Shown here: positions 36,522 through 45,928 of the stretch, one piece after another
Position numbering within the stretch: the first letter of the stretch is position 1
How the letters are laid out: every line of letters starts with the position of its first letter
From: an uncultured Clostridia bacterium
Lineage (GTDB): Bacteria > Bacillota > Clostridia > Oscillospirales > Acutalibacteraceae
Reading direction: 5' to 3'
Assembly (NCBI GenBank): GCA_947593615.1
Contig: CANQDR010000008.1
Location: 1-64,000, forward strand
Length of the DNA: 64,000 nucleotides
Position numbers and translations under genes: made by a program
Notes under the pieces: generated by a model
Told to the model about the DNA's origin: nothing
Databases searched by the model: none
What the model saw: only the letters and a program-made list of their open reading frames with translations

Positions 36522-37469
36522 TCAGCCTTCTTTTACTATGTTTCTGATTGCCTTTGCAATATGCGGCTGTGTGAGTTCAAATTTATCAAGAAGTTCAAGA
36601 GCCGGACCGCTGTAACCAAATCTGTCCTTAACACCGATTTTTGTGACTTTAACGGGACACTCCTCGCTTGTAACCTCACAAACAGCGTCGCCAAGTCCGC
36701 CGATTACATTGTGCTCTTCAACAGTAATAATTCTTCCGGTCTCTTTAGCCGCTTTAACAATTATTTCTCTGTCAATCGGCTTGATAGTGTGAATGTTAAT
36801 CAGACGTGCGTTTATTCCCTCAGCTTCAAGCTCTTTAACAGCCTTTAAAGCCTCGTTTACTACAAGCCCCGTTGCAATTACCGCTACATCGTTTCCCTCG
36901 TGAAGAGTTATGCCCTTACCGAGTTCAAAAGTATAATTGTCAGGGTCATTAAAACTGTCTATTGCAAGTCTGCCAAGTCGGATATATACCGGTCCGTTGT
37001 ATTCAACAGCAGCTTTTGTCGCCGCCATCATCTCATAGTGGTCGGCTGGGTTTAACACAACCATACCAGGAATTGTACGCATAATGCCGATATCCTCAAT
37101 ACACTGATGAGTTGCACCGTCCTCGCCTGTAGAAATACCTGCGTGACTGCCTGCAATTTTCACGTTAAGATGAGGATAGGCAACAGAGTTGCGGATCTGC
37201 TCGAATGCTCTGCCTGTAGCAAACATTGCAAACGAAGCTGCAACAGGAATTTTTCCTGACGCCGCTAAACCGGCTGCAACTCCTATCATATTTCCTTCTG
37301 CAATGCCGCAGTCAAAAAATCTTTCGGGAAATTCCTTTTTAAAAATATTTGTCTTTGTTGCCGCCGCAAGGTCAGCGTCAAAAACGATTATATCTTTGTT
37401 TGTTTTGGCAAGCTCACACAAAGCCATACCAAAGCTTTCTCTCGTAGCCTTTTTAATTACCTGTGCCAT
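36522..37469 (-). CDS. Transketolase, C-terminal subunit
   Basis: 315 residues covering the pyrimidine-binding and C-terminal domains. Catalytic glutamate region CGIAEGNMIGVAAGLA, then GSHAGISTGEDGATHQCIEDI and the C-terminal THTIKPIDRE. Works with the N-terminal subunit to transfer ketol units between sugar phosphates (non-oxidative pentose pathway) using thiamine diphosphate. The start shares one base with the upstream stop. Split transketolases are common in clostridia and archaea. Confidence 0.95.
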   Translation of the reverse strand: MAQVIKKATRESFGMALCELAKTNKDIIVFDADLAAATKTNIFKKEFPERFFDCGIAEGNMIGVAAGLAASGKIPVAASFAMFATGRAFEQIRNSVAYPHLNVKIAGSHAGISTGEDGATHQCIEDIGIMRTIPGMVVLNPADHYEMMAATKAAVEYNGPVYIRLGRLAIDSFNDPDNYTFELGKGITLHEGNDVAVIATGLVVNEALKAVKELEAEGINARLINIHTIKPIDREIIVKAAKETGRIITVEEHNVIGGLGDAVCEVTSEECPVKVTKIGVKDRFGYSGPALELLDKFELTQPHIAKAIRNIVKEG

Positions 37470-38317
37470 CAGCAGTTACCCTCCAATCTGTCAATCTCAG
37501 CCTGAATCTCAGCAGTAGCCTGCTTGTACTGCTCCTCATTCGGAGCTGTGCCATGCCATCCGACCTGATTTTCCATAAATGAAACGCCCTTGCCCTTGAC
37601 CGTCTTGGCAAGAATTGCCGTAGGCTTGCCCTTTACGGTCTTTGCTTTGTTCAAAGCGTCTGCAATCTGATTGAAGTCGTGACCGTCGATTTTGAACACT
37701 TCAAAGCCAAAAGACTCGAACTTTTTGTCAAGAGGTTCAATTCCTGCAACATCTTCAACGGTTCCGTCAATTTGCAGACCGTTCTGGTCAACGATTACAA
37801 CGAGATTATCAAGCTTGTTGTGAGCAGCAAACATTGCTGCCTCCCAAACCTGACCCTCTTCAACTTCGCCGTCGCCGAGAACTGCGTATGTACGATAGTT
37901 TTTGTTGTCAAGCTTAGCGGCAAGCGCCATGCCGCAGGCGGCAGAAATGCCCTGACCGAGCGAGCCTGTGCTCATATCAATGCCTGGAGTTCCCTTCATA
38001 TCGGGATGTCCCTGAAGCATTGCTCCAACGTGACGAAGAACGGTAAGCTCGTTCCAGTCAAAATATCCCTTTAATGCGAGAGTGGCATAAAGACTGGGAC
38101 AGCAATGACCTTTTGAAAGCACAAAACGATCTCTGTCCTGCCAATCAGGATTTTTAGGGTCAACATTCATTTCTTTAAAATAAAGGTATGTGAAAATATC
38201 AGCCGCTGAAAGCGATCCCCCCGGATGACCTGATTTTGCGTGAAACGTACCAAGAATTGCCCCCATTCTTGACTTAGCCGCAAGGATTTGAAGCTGCCTG
38301 ATTTCTGAACTGTCCAT
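37469..38317 (-). CDS. Transketolase, N-terminal subunit
   Basis: 282 residues from the ATG at 38317 (GGGGGAT upstream). Thiamine-diphosphate domain: SGHPGGSLSAADIFTYLYF, FVLSKGH, and the GDGEVEEGQVWEA...NKLDNLVVIVDQN magnesium/TPP motif. Forms the heterotetrameric enzyme with the downstream subunit. Confidence 0.95.
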   Translation of the reverse strand: MDSSEIRQLQILAAKSRMGAILGTFHAKSGHPGGSLSAADIFTYLYFKEMNVDPKNPDWQDRDRFVLSKGHCCPSLYATLALKGYFDWNELTVLRHVGAMLQGHPDMKGTPGIDMSTGSLGQGISAACGMALAAKLDNKNYRTYAVLGDGEVEEGQVWEAAMFAAHNKLDNLVVIVDQNGLQIDGTVEDVAGIEPLDKKFESFGFEVFKIDGHDFNQIADALNKAKTVKGKPTAILAKTVKGKGVSFMENQVGWHGTAPNEEQYKQATAEIQAEIDRLEGNC

Positions 38318-38418
38318 TTTAACATCCCCCTGATTAGAAGTAATAAAATCTAAATAACATAGTAACACAAAGGATTTTATTTATTTTTCTTGTAAAGAAT
38401 ATAGTGTCGAATTTGATA

Positions 38419-38447
38419 TTGAAACTGCGAAAAAAATAGGCTATAAT
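38419..38447 (+). promoter_or_regulatory. coaX promoter
   Basis: TTGAAA, 17-bp spacer, TATAAT; about 30 bp before the coaX start codon. Confidence 0.75.
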
Positions 38448-38477
38448 TTATTTACAAATTAATTTGAGGTGAAAAAT

Positions 38478-39248
38478 ATGCTGTTGTGCACAGATGTAGG
38501 CAACACAAATATTAAATTTGCGCTATATTACAAAGAAAAGCTTCTTATGAAACTGCGCTTTTCAACCAATCATAATAAAACAGCAGACGACTATGCCGTA
38601 GATCTATATACAATTTTTCAGATCAACAATGTTGACGCTGAAAAAATCAGCGGTTCAATAATATCAAGCGTTGTGCCTGCGGTAACTGAGCCACTGAAAA
38701 ATGCAATAAACACAGTAACCGGAATTGACAGCCTTGTGGTAGGTCCGGGAATAAAAACAGGACTTGACATTCGGCTCGACAACCCTTCAACCGTAGGTTC
38801 GGATATAGCTTGCATTTGCGTTGCAATTAAAGAGCAGTATTCCTGTCCCGTAATTATAATTGGTCTGGGCACCGCCACAACTATACTTTATATGAACGAA
38901 AACAAGGCTTACTGCGGGGGCGCAATTCTTCCCGGAATTCAGATTTCACTTGACGCGCTGACAAGCAATTGCGCGCTTCTGCCGTCGGTAAACTTTTCTT
39001 CTCCTAAAAAAATAATTGGCACAAATACGGCAGACTGTATAAGAAGCGGAATTATTCACGGCAACGCCGCTATGATTGACGGAATGATAGACCGCTTTGA
39101 AAAAGAAGTAAAACGAAAATGCACTCTGGTTGCAACAGGGGGCTTTGCGCCGACTGTTATAAAGTTCTGTAAAAAAGATATTATTGTTAATGAAGACCTC
39201 GTTCTTGAAGGACTTAAAATTATTTATGAAAAAAACAAAAATTTATGA
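38478..39248 (+). CDS. coaX: Type III pantothenate kinase
   Basis: 256 residues from the ATG at 38478, with GAGGTG 6 nt upstream. Phosphorylates pantothenate, the first step from pantothenate to CoA. ASKHA-fold marks: phosphate loop DVGNTNIKFALY at 6-17, GPGIKTGLDIRLDNPSTVGSDIA in the centre holding the catalytic Asp, and ATGGFA near the end. One oddity: the usual D-x-GTATT strand reads IGLGTATT, Gly in the Asp position (codon GGT, one base from GAT). Single gene directly upstream of the panB leader. Confidence 0.92.
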   Translation: MLLCTDVGNTNIKFALYYKEKLLMKLRFSTNHNKTADDYAVDLYTIFQINNVDAEKISGSIISSVVPAVTEPLKNAINTVTGIDSLVVGPGIKTGLDIRLDNPSTVGSDIACICVAIKEQYSCPVIIIGLGTATTILYMNENKAYCGGAILPGIQISLDALTSNCALLPSVNFSSPKKIIGTNTADCIRSGIIHGNAAMIDGMIDRFEKEVKRKCTLVATGGFAPTVIKFCKKDIIVNEDLVLEGLKIIYEKNKNL

Positions 39249-39292
39249 TTTCTTCTTATTACTTCGGCTGATTTATTGTTTTATCGGAAATA

Positions 39293-39321
39293 TTGCATTT
39301 TTTCAGCAACTGTGTTAATAT
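39293..39321 (+). promoter_or_regulatory. Promoter of the pan operon leader
   Basis: TTGCAT, 17-bp spacer, TAATAT. Transcription would begin around 39328, at the first structured hairpin. Confidence 0.6.
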
Positions 39322-39326
39322 GAATT

Positions 39327-39413
39327 CGGATAGTATTCGCTTTGAAACTGTACCGCTTGATTTTATATTATTTATATTATAACTCCGACCGTATCCGTAA
39401 GGAACGTAAGCGG
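39327..39413 (+). ncRNA. Tandem hairpins resembling the pan RNA motif
   Basis: Two stem-loops of like plan lie 29 bp apart: 39327-39355 (CGG-at-AGT...ACT-gta-CCG) and 39385-39413 (CCG-ac-CGT...ACG-taag-CGG). Each has an outer 3-bp helix, asymmetric bulges containing A, and an inner helix. The known pan motif is a paired bulged-A hairpin found ahead of panB/C/D genes in Firmicutes; position and form agree, but I cannot run a covariance model. Confidence 0.55.
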
Positions 39414-39441
39414 AAAATAAGATTGATAATAGGTTTATTTG

Positions 39442-39477
39442 GCACAGGTAAGCGGGATTACTCTGTGCATATTTTTT
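39442..39477 (+). terminator. Terminator/attenuator in the pan leader
   Basis: GCACAG/CTGTGC hairpin then ATATTTTTT, 120 bp before panB. Its loop contains CGGGATT (39453-39459), fully complementary to AATCCCG at 39516-39522, so a competing pairing could act as antiterminator. Confidence 0.6.
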
Positions 39478-39597
39478 GCCCGAGTATTGCCGTATATATT
39501 AATATTACATTGAGCAATCCCGTTATTCTCTCAGCGTAAATAATACTGATCCCGTTTTAAATATGAATTAGTATAAAAATCGACAGGAGAAAACACC

Positions 39598-40437
39598 ATG
39601 AAGAAAACTATTACAACTTTCCGACAGGCAAAAATGAACAACGAAAAGCTCACAATGCTGACTGCATATGATTACTCGACTGCCAAAATAATGGATGAAG
39701 CAGGCATTGACGCAATTCTTGTGGGAGACTCGCTCGGAAACGTAATTTTAGGATATGAAAATACCATATCGGTAACTGTAGAGGATATGATACATCACGG
39801 TGCGGCAGTAGCAAGAGGAGCCAAAAATGCGCTTGTTGTTGTAGATATGCCCTTTATGTCTTACCAGACATCAGCATATGACGCGCTTATAAATGCAGGC
39901 AGACTGGTTAAAGAGGGTCACGCCGCTGCCGTTAAATTAGAGGGCGGAGCCGAGGTTTGCGATGCAATAAAAGCCATTACAAACGCAGGAATTCCCGTTA
40001 TGGCTCATCTGGGACTTACTCCGCAGTCGGTAAATATCTTCGGAGGATATAAAGTTCAGTGCAGGGATGAAAGCTCTGCAAGAAAGCTTATTAATGATGC
40101 AATAGCTATTGAAAAAGCAGGCGCATTCGCCGTTGTGCTTGAGTGCGTACCTGCAAAGCTCGCCGCTCTTGTTTCCGATATACTTACAATACCAACAATC
40201 GGCATAGGTGCAGGAAATGGCTGTGACGGTCAGGTTCTTGTTTTTCAGGATATGCTCGGTATGTTTTCGGATTATACACCTAAGTTTGTTAAAAAATTTG
40301 CAGATGTCGGCTCTGTTATGACAAAGGCTTTTTCGGACTATATAAATGAAACCAAATCGGGCGTCTTTCCTGCCGCAGAGCATGAATACAAAATTTCTGA
40401 TGAGATAATCAAAAAGCTTGAGGAGGAATTAAAATGA
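39598..40437 (+). CDS. panB: 3-methyl-2-oxobutanoate hydroxymethyltransferase
   Basis: 279 residues. Converts 2-ketoisovalerate and methylene-THF to ketopantoate. TIM-barrel marks: [27 protein letters not shown] (metal-binding Asp in VGDS), [28 protein letters not shown] and [15 protein letters not shown]. Starts after ACAGGAG. It heads the pan operon and overlaps panC by 4 bp. Confidence 0.97.
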   Translation: MKKTITTFRQAKMNNEKLTMLTAYDYSTAKIMDEAGIDAILVGDSLGNVILGYENTISVTVEDMIHHGAAVARGAKNALVVVDMPFMSYQTSAYDALINAGRLVKEGHAAAVKLEGGAEVCDAIKAITNAGIPVMAHLGLTPQSVNIFGGYKVQCRDESSARKLINDAIAIEKAGAFAVVLECVPAKLAALVSDILTIPTIGIGAGNGCDGQVLVFQDMLGMFSDYTPKFVKKFADVGSVMTKAFSDYINETKSGVFPAAEHEYKISDEIIKKLEEELK

Positions 40438-41282
40438 TTAAAGTATCAGGCTGTATATCAGAAATAAAAAGTCAAATAAAAGAATGGAAAAGGCAAGGGC
40501 TTTCCATTGGACTTGTGCCCACTATGGGTTATCTTCACGAAGGCCATCAAAGTCTTATTGAAAGAGCAGTAAAGGAAAACGACAGAGTTGTTGTCAGCAT
40601 TTTTGTAAATCCGATACAGTTTGCACCGGGCGAGGATCTTGAAAGCTATCCCCGAGATATAAAAAAAGACACGGTGCTTTGCGAGCAAACAGGCGCACAC
40701 CTAATATTTAATCCTACTCCCGAAGAAATGTATCCGAATGGATTTTCAACTAATGTTACCATGAACGGACTTACAAAAGAGCTCTGCGGAAAAACACGTC
40801 CGACGCATTTTGGCGGCGTATGCACAGTTGTGAGCAAGCTTTTTAATATTACTGCTCCCGACAGAGCATACTTCGGAGAAAAAGACGCTCAGCAGCTTGC
40901 AATTATAAAACGAATGGTAAAAGACCTCAACTTTGATCTTGAAATCGTAGGCTGTCCCATAGTAAGAGAAAAGGACGGTCTTGCAAAAAGCTCGCGCAAC
41001 ACTTATCTTAATGCCACAGAAAGAAAGGCGGCTCTGATACTGAGCAAAGCAATTTCTCTTGGAAAAGAAATGGTCAAAAACGGCGAAAGGAGCTCGGCGG
41101 CCGTAATTAAAGCAATGACCGAAAAAATAGAAACCGAACCGCTTGCAAAAATAGACTACGTAAATATAGTCAATGCTGAAAATATAGAGCCTGTTGATAC
41201 TATAAGCGGCAGTATTCTTGCCGCAATTGCTGTTTATATCGGTAAAACAAGGCTGATTGACAATTTTATGATTACCGTCTGA
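40434..41282 (+). CDS. panC: Pantothenate synthetase
   Basis: 282 residues. Joins pantoate and beta-alanine with ATP via a pantoyl-adenylate. Nucleotide-binding [14 protein letters not shown] (HxGH), [29 protein letters not shown] and the KSSRN loop (KMSKS analogue). Start overlaps panB (ATGA). Standard length. Confidence 0.97.
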   Translation: MIKVSGCISEIKSQIKEWKRQGLSIGLVPTMGYLHEGHQSLIERAVKENDRVVVSIFVNPIQFAPGEDLESYPRDIKKDTVLCEQTGAHLIFNPTPEEMYPNGFSTNVTMNGLTKELCGKTRPTHFGGVCTVVSKLFNITAPDRAYFGEKDAQQLAIIKRMVKDLNFDLEIVGCPIVREKDGLAKSSRNTYLNATERKAALILSKAISLGKEMVKNGERSSAAVIKAMTEKIETEPLAKIDYVNIVNAENIEPVDTISGSILAAIAVYIGKTRLIDNFMITV

Positions 41283-41295
41283 AAGGGATGTTATT

Positions 41296-41691
41296 ATGAC
41301 TGTAACAATGCTTAAAAGTAAAATCCACCGTGCTGTCGTAACACAGGCAGACCTTAATTATGTGGGTTCAATCACTATTGATGAAAATCTTTTAGACGCG
41401 TCCGGCATTATTGAATATGAAAAGGTTCAGATTGCCGATATTAATAACGGTCAGCGGTTTGAAACCTATGTGATTGCAGGGAAGCCGGGTTCGGGAATAA
41501 TCTGTCTTAACGGTGCTGCCGCAAAATGCGTTAATAAAGGCGACAAAATTATAATTATGAGCTATGCGCAGCTTAATGCAGAAGAGGCAAAAGAACATAA
41601 GCCCACAGTAGTTTTTGTTGATGAAAACAATTGCATAAGCAGAGTTACGTCGTATGAAAAGCACGGTCTTTTAAGCGATATGGAGGATTAA
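41296..41691 (+). CDS. panD: Aspartate 1-decarboxylase proenzyme
   Basis: 131 residues. Makes beta-alanine from aspartate with a pyruvoyl group produced by self-cleavage between Gly24 and Ser25 (YVGSITID), both present. KSKIHRA at the start and YVIAG, NGAAA later match the family. 13 bp after panC and 1 bp before coaBC. Confidence 0.97.
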   Translation: MTVTMLKSKIHRAVVTQADLNYVGSITIDENLLDASGIIEYEKVQIADINNGQRFETYVIAGKPGSGIICLNGAAAKCVNKGDKIIIMSYAQLNAEEAKEHKPTVVFVDENNCISRVTSYEKHGLLSDMED

Positions 41692-41692
41692 A

Positions 41693-42895
41693 ATGTTCAG
41701 CGGAAAAAATGTTGTTTTGGGAATCACGGGCAGTATTGCCGCTTATAAAATGGCAAATGTCGCAAGCGCATTAGTGAAAAAGGGATGTAATGTTCAGGTT
41801 ATTATGACGGAAAACGCAACAAATTTCATACATCCCATAACCTTTGAGGAGCTTACAAAAAACAAATGCATAACAGACACCTTTGACCGCAATTTTCAAT
41901 ACAATGTTGCACATATATCCATTGCGGAGAGTGCTGATGTCTTTCTGGTCGCTCCCGCTTCGGCAAACATAATCGGAAAAATTGCCGGAGGAATTGCCGA
42001 CGATATGCTGTCCACCACCATTATGGCGGCAAAATGTCCTAAGCTTATTGCTCCTGCAATGAACACCAATATGTATGAAAACCCGATTGTAAAAGATAAT
42101 ATTCAAAAACTAAGCCGATACGGATACACAGTAATTCCTCCTGCAACAGGCAGACTTGCCTGCGGTTCAACAGGCAGAGGAAAGCTGCCTGACGAAAGCG
42201 TGCTTCTTGATTATCTTGAACTCGCACTTTCTGAAAAAAAGGATCTTAAGGGTAAAAAAATACTCGTAACCGCAGGTCCTACGCGCGAGGAAATTGACCC
42301 TGTGCGGTATATAACAAATCACTCCTCAGGAAAAATGGGTTATGCAATTGCCAGGGCGGCCATGCTCAGAGGAGCTGACGTAACGCTTGTGAGTGGTCCT
42401 GTAAATCTTGCTCCTGTTCCCTTTGTAAGAATGGTAAATGTTGTTTCTGCACAGGAAATGTTTGACGCAGTTACTTCGCTTTCTGCTGAAAACCAAATTA
42501 TCATCAAAGCCGCCGCAGTTGCAGATTTCAGACCCGCAACCGTTTATGAACAAAAAGTAAAAAAGAATACGGATAATTCTACCGTTGACCTTGAAAAAAC
42601 AAAGGATATTTTAAAATATCTCGGAGAGCACAAGGGCAATAATCAAATAATCTGCGGTTTTTCAATGGAAACCGAAAATATGATAGAAAACTCAAGGCAA
42701 AAGCTGATCAATAAAAATCTTGATATGATAGTCTGCAACAATCTCAAAGAAGAAGGAGCAGGATTTCAGACGGACACAAACAAAGTTACAATTATTGATA
42801 AAAATAAGATAATGCCTCTTGAGCTTATGTCTAAGAGTGAAGTTGCCGAAGAAATATTGGATAGAATTTATATGCTGATTTCACATAATAACTAA
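41693..42895 (+). CDS. coaBC: Bifunctional phosphopantothenoylcysteine decarboxylase/phosphopantothenate-cysteine ligase
   Basis: 400 residues. CoaC flavoprotein half (1-180): GITGSIAAYKM, catalytic His in VAHISIAESADVFLVAPASANIIGKIA, PAMNTNMYENP and the Cys of RLACGSTGRGK. CoaB half (about 185-400): KILVTAGPTREEIDPVRYITNHSSGKMGYAIA, then AVADFRP and the Lys-rich KIK-like loop. Together they turn phosphopantothenate into phosphopantetheine. Its immediate packing after panD puts CoA steps 1-3 in one transcript. Confidence 0.96.
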   Translation: MFSGKNVVLGITGSIAAYKMANVASALVKKGCNVQVIMTENATNFIHPITFEELTKNKCITDTFDRNFQYNVAHISIAESADVFLVAPASANIIGKIAGGIADDMLSTTIMAAKCPKLIAPAMNTNMYENPIVKDNIQKLSRYGYTVIPPATGRLACGSTGRGKLPDESVLLDYLELALSEKKDLKGKKILVTAGPTREEIDPVRYITNHSSGKMGYAIARAAMLRGADVTLVSGPVNLAPVPFVRMVNVVSAQEMFDAVTSLSAENQIIIKAAAVADFRPATVYEQKVKKNTDNSTVDLEKTKDILKYLGEHKGNNQIICGFSMETENMIENSRQKLINKNLDMIVCNNLKEEGAGFQTDTNKVTIIDKNKIMPLELMSKSEVAEEILDRIYMLISHNN

Positions 42896-42927
42896 ATCAT
42901 TTAAAACGACTTAAACGAGGTCTTTTT

Positions 42928-43899
42928 ATGCAGGATAAAATACTTGAATTTCTCTCAAATAACGATGGCTATGTGTCGGGACAGGATATTTCTTCATCTC
43001 TTGGAGTATCACGTCAGGCTATCTGGAAATCAATAAACGCTCTTAAAGAAAAGGGATACAAAATTGATTCTGTCAGGAACAAAGGATACCACCTTGTTTC
43101 TGCGCCCGAATATCTGAATGAGAGCAGTATAAAGAGCTTTATGAAGAACAAGATCATCGGCAAAAACCTTATTGTTCTTGACTCTGTAAACTCAACAAAC
43201 GATTATCTTAAAAAGATCGGAAGCGAGCAGAATTGTGAAAGCGGCACGGTTGTTGCAGCAAGAGAACAGAACAAGGGAAAAGGCAGACTCGGAAGGATAT
43301 GGCAGGCGAAAAAAGACGACTGCGTTATGTTTTCATTTCTTCTCCGCCCTAACATTGCACCGAGCGAGGTTGCTTCCATTACTCCGCTTGCAGGTCTTGC
43401 CGTTTGCAAGGCGATCCGGGAATACACAAAGCTTGACTGTATGATAAAATGGCCTAACGACATAATTGTCGGCAGAAAAAAGCTTGTGGGTATTCTCACG
43501 GAAATGAGCGCCGAGTTTGACGCAGTTGAATATGTGATAACGGGAATAGGCATTAATGTTGACCAAGCCGTTTTTCCCGAAGAAATCGCCCACAAGGCTA
43601 CATCCGTTCTGCTTGAAACAGGCAGACATATTAATAAAAATGAATTTTTGGCGTGTGTGCTCGGACACATTGAAAATGAGTTCATTAAAAATGACCTGAA
43701 GCTTACCCCTGCTTCTATTGCAGAATATTCCGATATGTGTGCAACTATCGGCAGAAGCGTTACATTTCGGCACGGTACCCGCAGGATAAGCGGAATGGCA
43801 GTAGGAATTGAGGCTGACGGAGAGCTTAAGGTAATGCTGTCGGACGGTTCAATTTGTAAAGTTAACTCGGGAGAAGTAACCGTTCAGGGCATTTATTGA
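42928..43899 (+). CDS. birA: Biotin protein ligase and biotin operon repressor
   Basis: 323 residues. An N-terminal winged helix (1-60: YVSGQDISSSLGVSRQAIWKSINALKEKGY) makes this the repressor type; the catalytic domain has GKGRLGRIWQA (biotinyl-AMP loop), KWPNDIIV with the catalytic Lys, and a C-terminal SH3-like domain. It attaches biotin to carboxylases and, when biotin-AMP is bound, represses bioY (operator at 7231-7273). 32 bp downstream of coaBC. Confidence 0.96.
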   Translation: MQDKILEFLSNNDGYVSGQDISSSLGVSRQAIWKSINALKEKGYKIDSVRNKGYHLVSAPEYLNESSIKSFMKNKIIGKNLIVLDSVNSTNDYLKKIGSEQNCESGTVVAAREQNKGKGRLGRIWQAKKDDCVMFSFLLRPNIAPSEVASITPLAGLAVCKAIREYTKLDCMIKWPNDIIVGRKKLVGILTEMSAEFDAVEYVITGIGINVDQAVFPEEIAHKATSVLLETGRHINKNEFLACVLGHIENEFIKNDLKLTPASIAEYSDMCATIGRSVTFRHGTRRISGMAVGIEADGELKVMLSDGSICKVNSGEVTVQGIY

Positions 43900-44218
43900 T
43901 TTTTATATTTAAAGTTTTATAAAAAAACTATTATACATAAAAAGCGACATGATGCCGCTTAAAATTCAGGCAAACATGTTTGACAAATCAAATGCTTTTT
44001 TGTCCGAGCATCACCGAACAATTTCCTATAAAGTAAAAAACGGAGCAAATGCCGGGCGGCAGTAAAACAGTATATTTGCTTAAAGGACGGTATGGCTTCC
44101 GCCATGCCGTCCTTTTCTTTTCAAAATGACCGCTGGCTTTTTCACCGGGGAGCCGGTGAGGGGCGGTCAATCTTTCAGTATTCAATTTTAATGGGCGGGG
44201 AAATGAAAAGTTGTCAAA
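43900..44218. other. Spacer turning into GC-rich, mobile-element-like DNA
   Basis: A small hairpin AAGCG-CA/TG-CGCTT lies at 43942-43960 after birA. From about 43990 the composition changes; a strong hairpin AAAGGACGGTATGGC/GCCATGCCGTCCTTT with TTTTCTTTT (44082-44118), and a nested TGACCGC/GCGGTCA with TCACCGG/CCGGTGA (about 44129-44169) follow. I regard these as remnants of an integrative element; no gene is supported. Confidence 0.45.
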
Positions 44219-44560
44219 TTATGTAGTTTGTTCCTTTAGATTCCTTAGCGCTTCGGGGTTATTTGAGATAATCATTCCAACAGTTTGACATTTCTCCATT
44301 TCTGAACAGTCGTCGCATATTGCAACACCTTTTTTCAACGCACACTGACGAATACCACAAATACTCTCGCAGAATACAGTTTTAATTCCCTCAACACGAC
44401 AGCCGTAACAGTTAATATGTTCAGGTAGAATGGAAGCATTATTTAACTCGCTCCATAACCTTGCGGTTTTCTCGCGCAACGCTTGATCGTAATGGACTGT
44501 TGCAAGATATGCGTCGCACTTTTCACAATCCAGTCCACAAAATGAAATCATATCTCTCAC
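44219..44560 (-). CDS. DUF3795 family cysteine-rich protein
   Basis: 113 residues. DUF3795 signature: FCGLDCEKCDAYLAT at 7-21, then INCYGCR, FCESICGIRQCALKKG and CDDCSEMEKC, about a dozen Cys. Such proteins are probably zinc- or iron-sulfur-binding and of unknown function; many sit beside acetyltransferases and VOC proteins. It lies beside mobile-DNA remnants. Confidence 0.9.
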   Translation of the reverse strand: MRDMISFCGLDCEKCDAYLATVHYDQALREKTARLWSELNNASILPEHINCYGCRVEGIKTVFCESICGIRQCALKKGVAICDDCSEMEKCQTVGMIISNNPEALRNLKEQTT

Positions 44561-44579
44561 AGTTAATTACCTCATAAAA

Positions 44580-44828
44580 ATTTCGATTTTTTTCAGACTT
44601 ACTGAACAGGGAAAGACTCGAAGCGGGTTTTCCTGCTTACGCAAGCACACTGGTGATAGCCGCGCGAGCATGCAAGTGGGTGTAGCCCCCTTGTGGTCAC
44701 GAAGCTACGAAACCTCTGCCAAGGCACGCTTCGCAGTTGAACGGCGGCTTTCTGCTGTCAGAGAGAGTCTTACAGAGCGCACGATACACGGTCGCCAGAC
44801 CTATGTATAGAAGTGCGCCCTTTAATTC
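44580..44828. other. GC-rich insert, probable mobile-element remnant
   Basis: About 250 bp much richer in G+C than its flanks, without a plausible gene. It contains GGGTGTAGCCCCCTTGTGG (hairpin TAGCCCCC/GGGGGCTA-like) and a block reading CACGAAGCTACGAAACCTC. Its right border lies inside the truncated VOC gene (44829-44945), so the DNA arrived by insertion or was left by a deletion. Resemblance to transfer regions of conjugative elements is an impression only. Confidence 0.4.
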
Positions 44829-44945
44829 CTAAAGGGTTTTGCAACGTCCCGACAAACAGGAATTTATCGCTCTGTTTGCTCGGTCATACATTTGAATTGC
44901 TTCCCGACAATTTCCACCAAAATTTAGTGTAGGTACAATTTGCAT
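44829..44945 (-). pseudogene. Truncated VOC/glyoxalase-family gene (5' end only)
   Basis: Start ATG 44945 with AAAGGAG upstream. The first 20 codons, MQIVPTLNFGGNCREAIQMY, are the typical beginning of PhnB-like VOC proteins (about 140 residues). After that the frame continues for 18 unrelated codons into GC-rich sequence and stops at 44829-44831. The break is at about 44885. Confidence 0.75.
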
Positions 44946-44983
44946 TTTTGCTCTCCTTTCCATCAAATCCCGATATGCTTCCC

Positions 44984-45640
44984 TTATTTATGTATTTTGT
45001 CCTTGATACGCAGACTTGCCTCTATGTGCATAATCCAATGTCTTGAAAACGGCATTTGAATCAATCCACGAATATCTTTTCCGCACCAATAGTCAATAAG
45101 CCATATTGCATTTTCATCGTTGCTTACAACATTCAATGATTTTAAGTGTTCTTTTCTTTCTTCCGATATTTTCATTTTAAGCATATCGTAGGACAGACCA
45201 TTTATTATCTTTTCAGTACTTTCCTTTACTTCCGATATGTATGAATATAGTTCTTCCAAATTTAGCTGCTTTGAAAAATCAGCTATCTGGTATTTTACAA
45301 GTTCATTACCCGTAGTAATGACAGGAGAATTTATACGCTGCTGATAGCTGCCAGTAAAAAATACCTGTTCAGTTCCGTTTATCAGTGTATGTGCAACAAT
45401 ATCCTCAATACGGAAAATATGCCATATAGAATAAGCGATTGTTTTGCAATGGTAACCTTTTGCATTTACAAAAGGAATCGCATTAAAATCTTCTCTTATT
45501 AAATCTGACTTGAAAGATAATAAAACTCGCATTAGTTCATTTCGCAGCTCAAATAGTGTATTGATACCTTCCCTGTAGGTATCTTTCTTTTTGATTTGTA
45601 CTTGTATTGATTTATTTAGTTCAGACCATTCTTTGTTCAT
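44984..45640 (-). CDS. DinB-like four-helix protein
   Basis: 218 residues from the ATG at 45640 (AGGTG 6 nt upstream; a GTG three codons earlier overlaps the site). Histidines placed for a metal site: HCKTIAYSIWHIFRIEDI (around 65-82) and MPFSRHWIMHIEASLRIKDK at the end. This matches a clostridial family of the DinB/YfiT metal-binding four-helix bundle, often labelled loosely in databases. Possibly a thiol-dependent transferase. Lies 39 bp upstream of the truncated VOC gene, likely a former operon. Confidence 0.7.
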   Translation of the reverse strand: MNKEWSELNKSIQVQIKKKDTYREGINTLFELRNELMRVLLSFKSDLIREDFNAIPFVNAKGYHCKTIAYSIWHIFRIEDIVAHTLINGTEQVFFTGSYQQRINSPVITTGNELVKYQIADFSKQLNLEELYSYISEVKESTEKIINGLSYDMLKMKISEERKEHLKSLNVVSNDENAIWLIDYWCGKDIRGLIQMPFSRHWIMHIEASLRIKDKIHK

Positions 45641-45783
45641 ATGATTCACCTATAAACACCGATTTGTCGAACAGTCGCCCACTCGACATTTAACATTATA
45701 TCACCCAAATGTGAAGGAATCTACTGCCTGTTAAGACGGTTAATCGAAATTTTATCCTTAAACTTCGTCCATGTCGAATAAAA

Positions 45784-45818
45784 AACGCTCCGGCGATTCT
45801 ATCCTCGTCCAGAGCGTT
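45784..45818 (-). terminator. Terminator of the pilus operon
   Basis: AACGCTC/GAGCGTT stem with a long loop, then TTTTTATTCG on the minus strand, about 110 bp after the last sortase. Confidence 0.75.
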
Positions 45819-45928
45819 CCTATCCGCTGTCCCGAATCGTCTTAAGTCAATCGTAGACAAGCTCAAACTATAACTATTTTACTACCAGCGGCGAAAACTG
45901 CTCCGTTTTGATTTTGCCGAAAATGATT

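Noticed and set aside
39342-39539. 65-codon frame in the pan leader
   Set aside because: TTG start, no ribosome site, and it spans RNA hairpins and a terminator.
44580-44828. Possible tRNA or structured RNA gene in the GC-rich block
   Set aside because: No cloverleaf or CCA end could be drawn; better read as mobile-DNA remnant.
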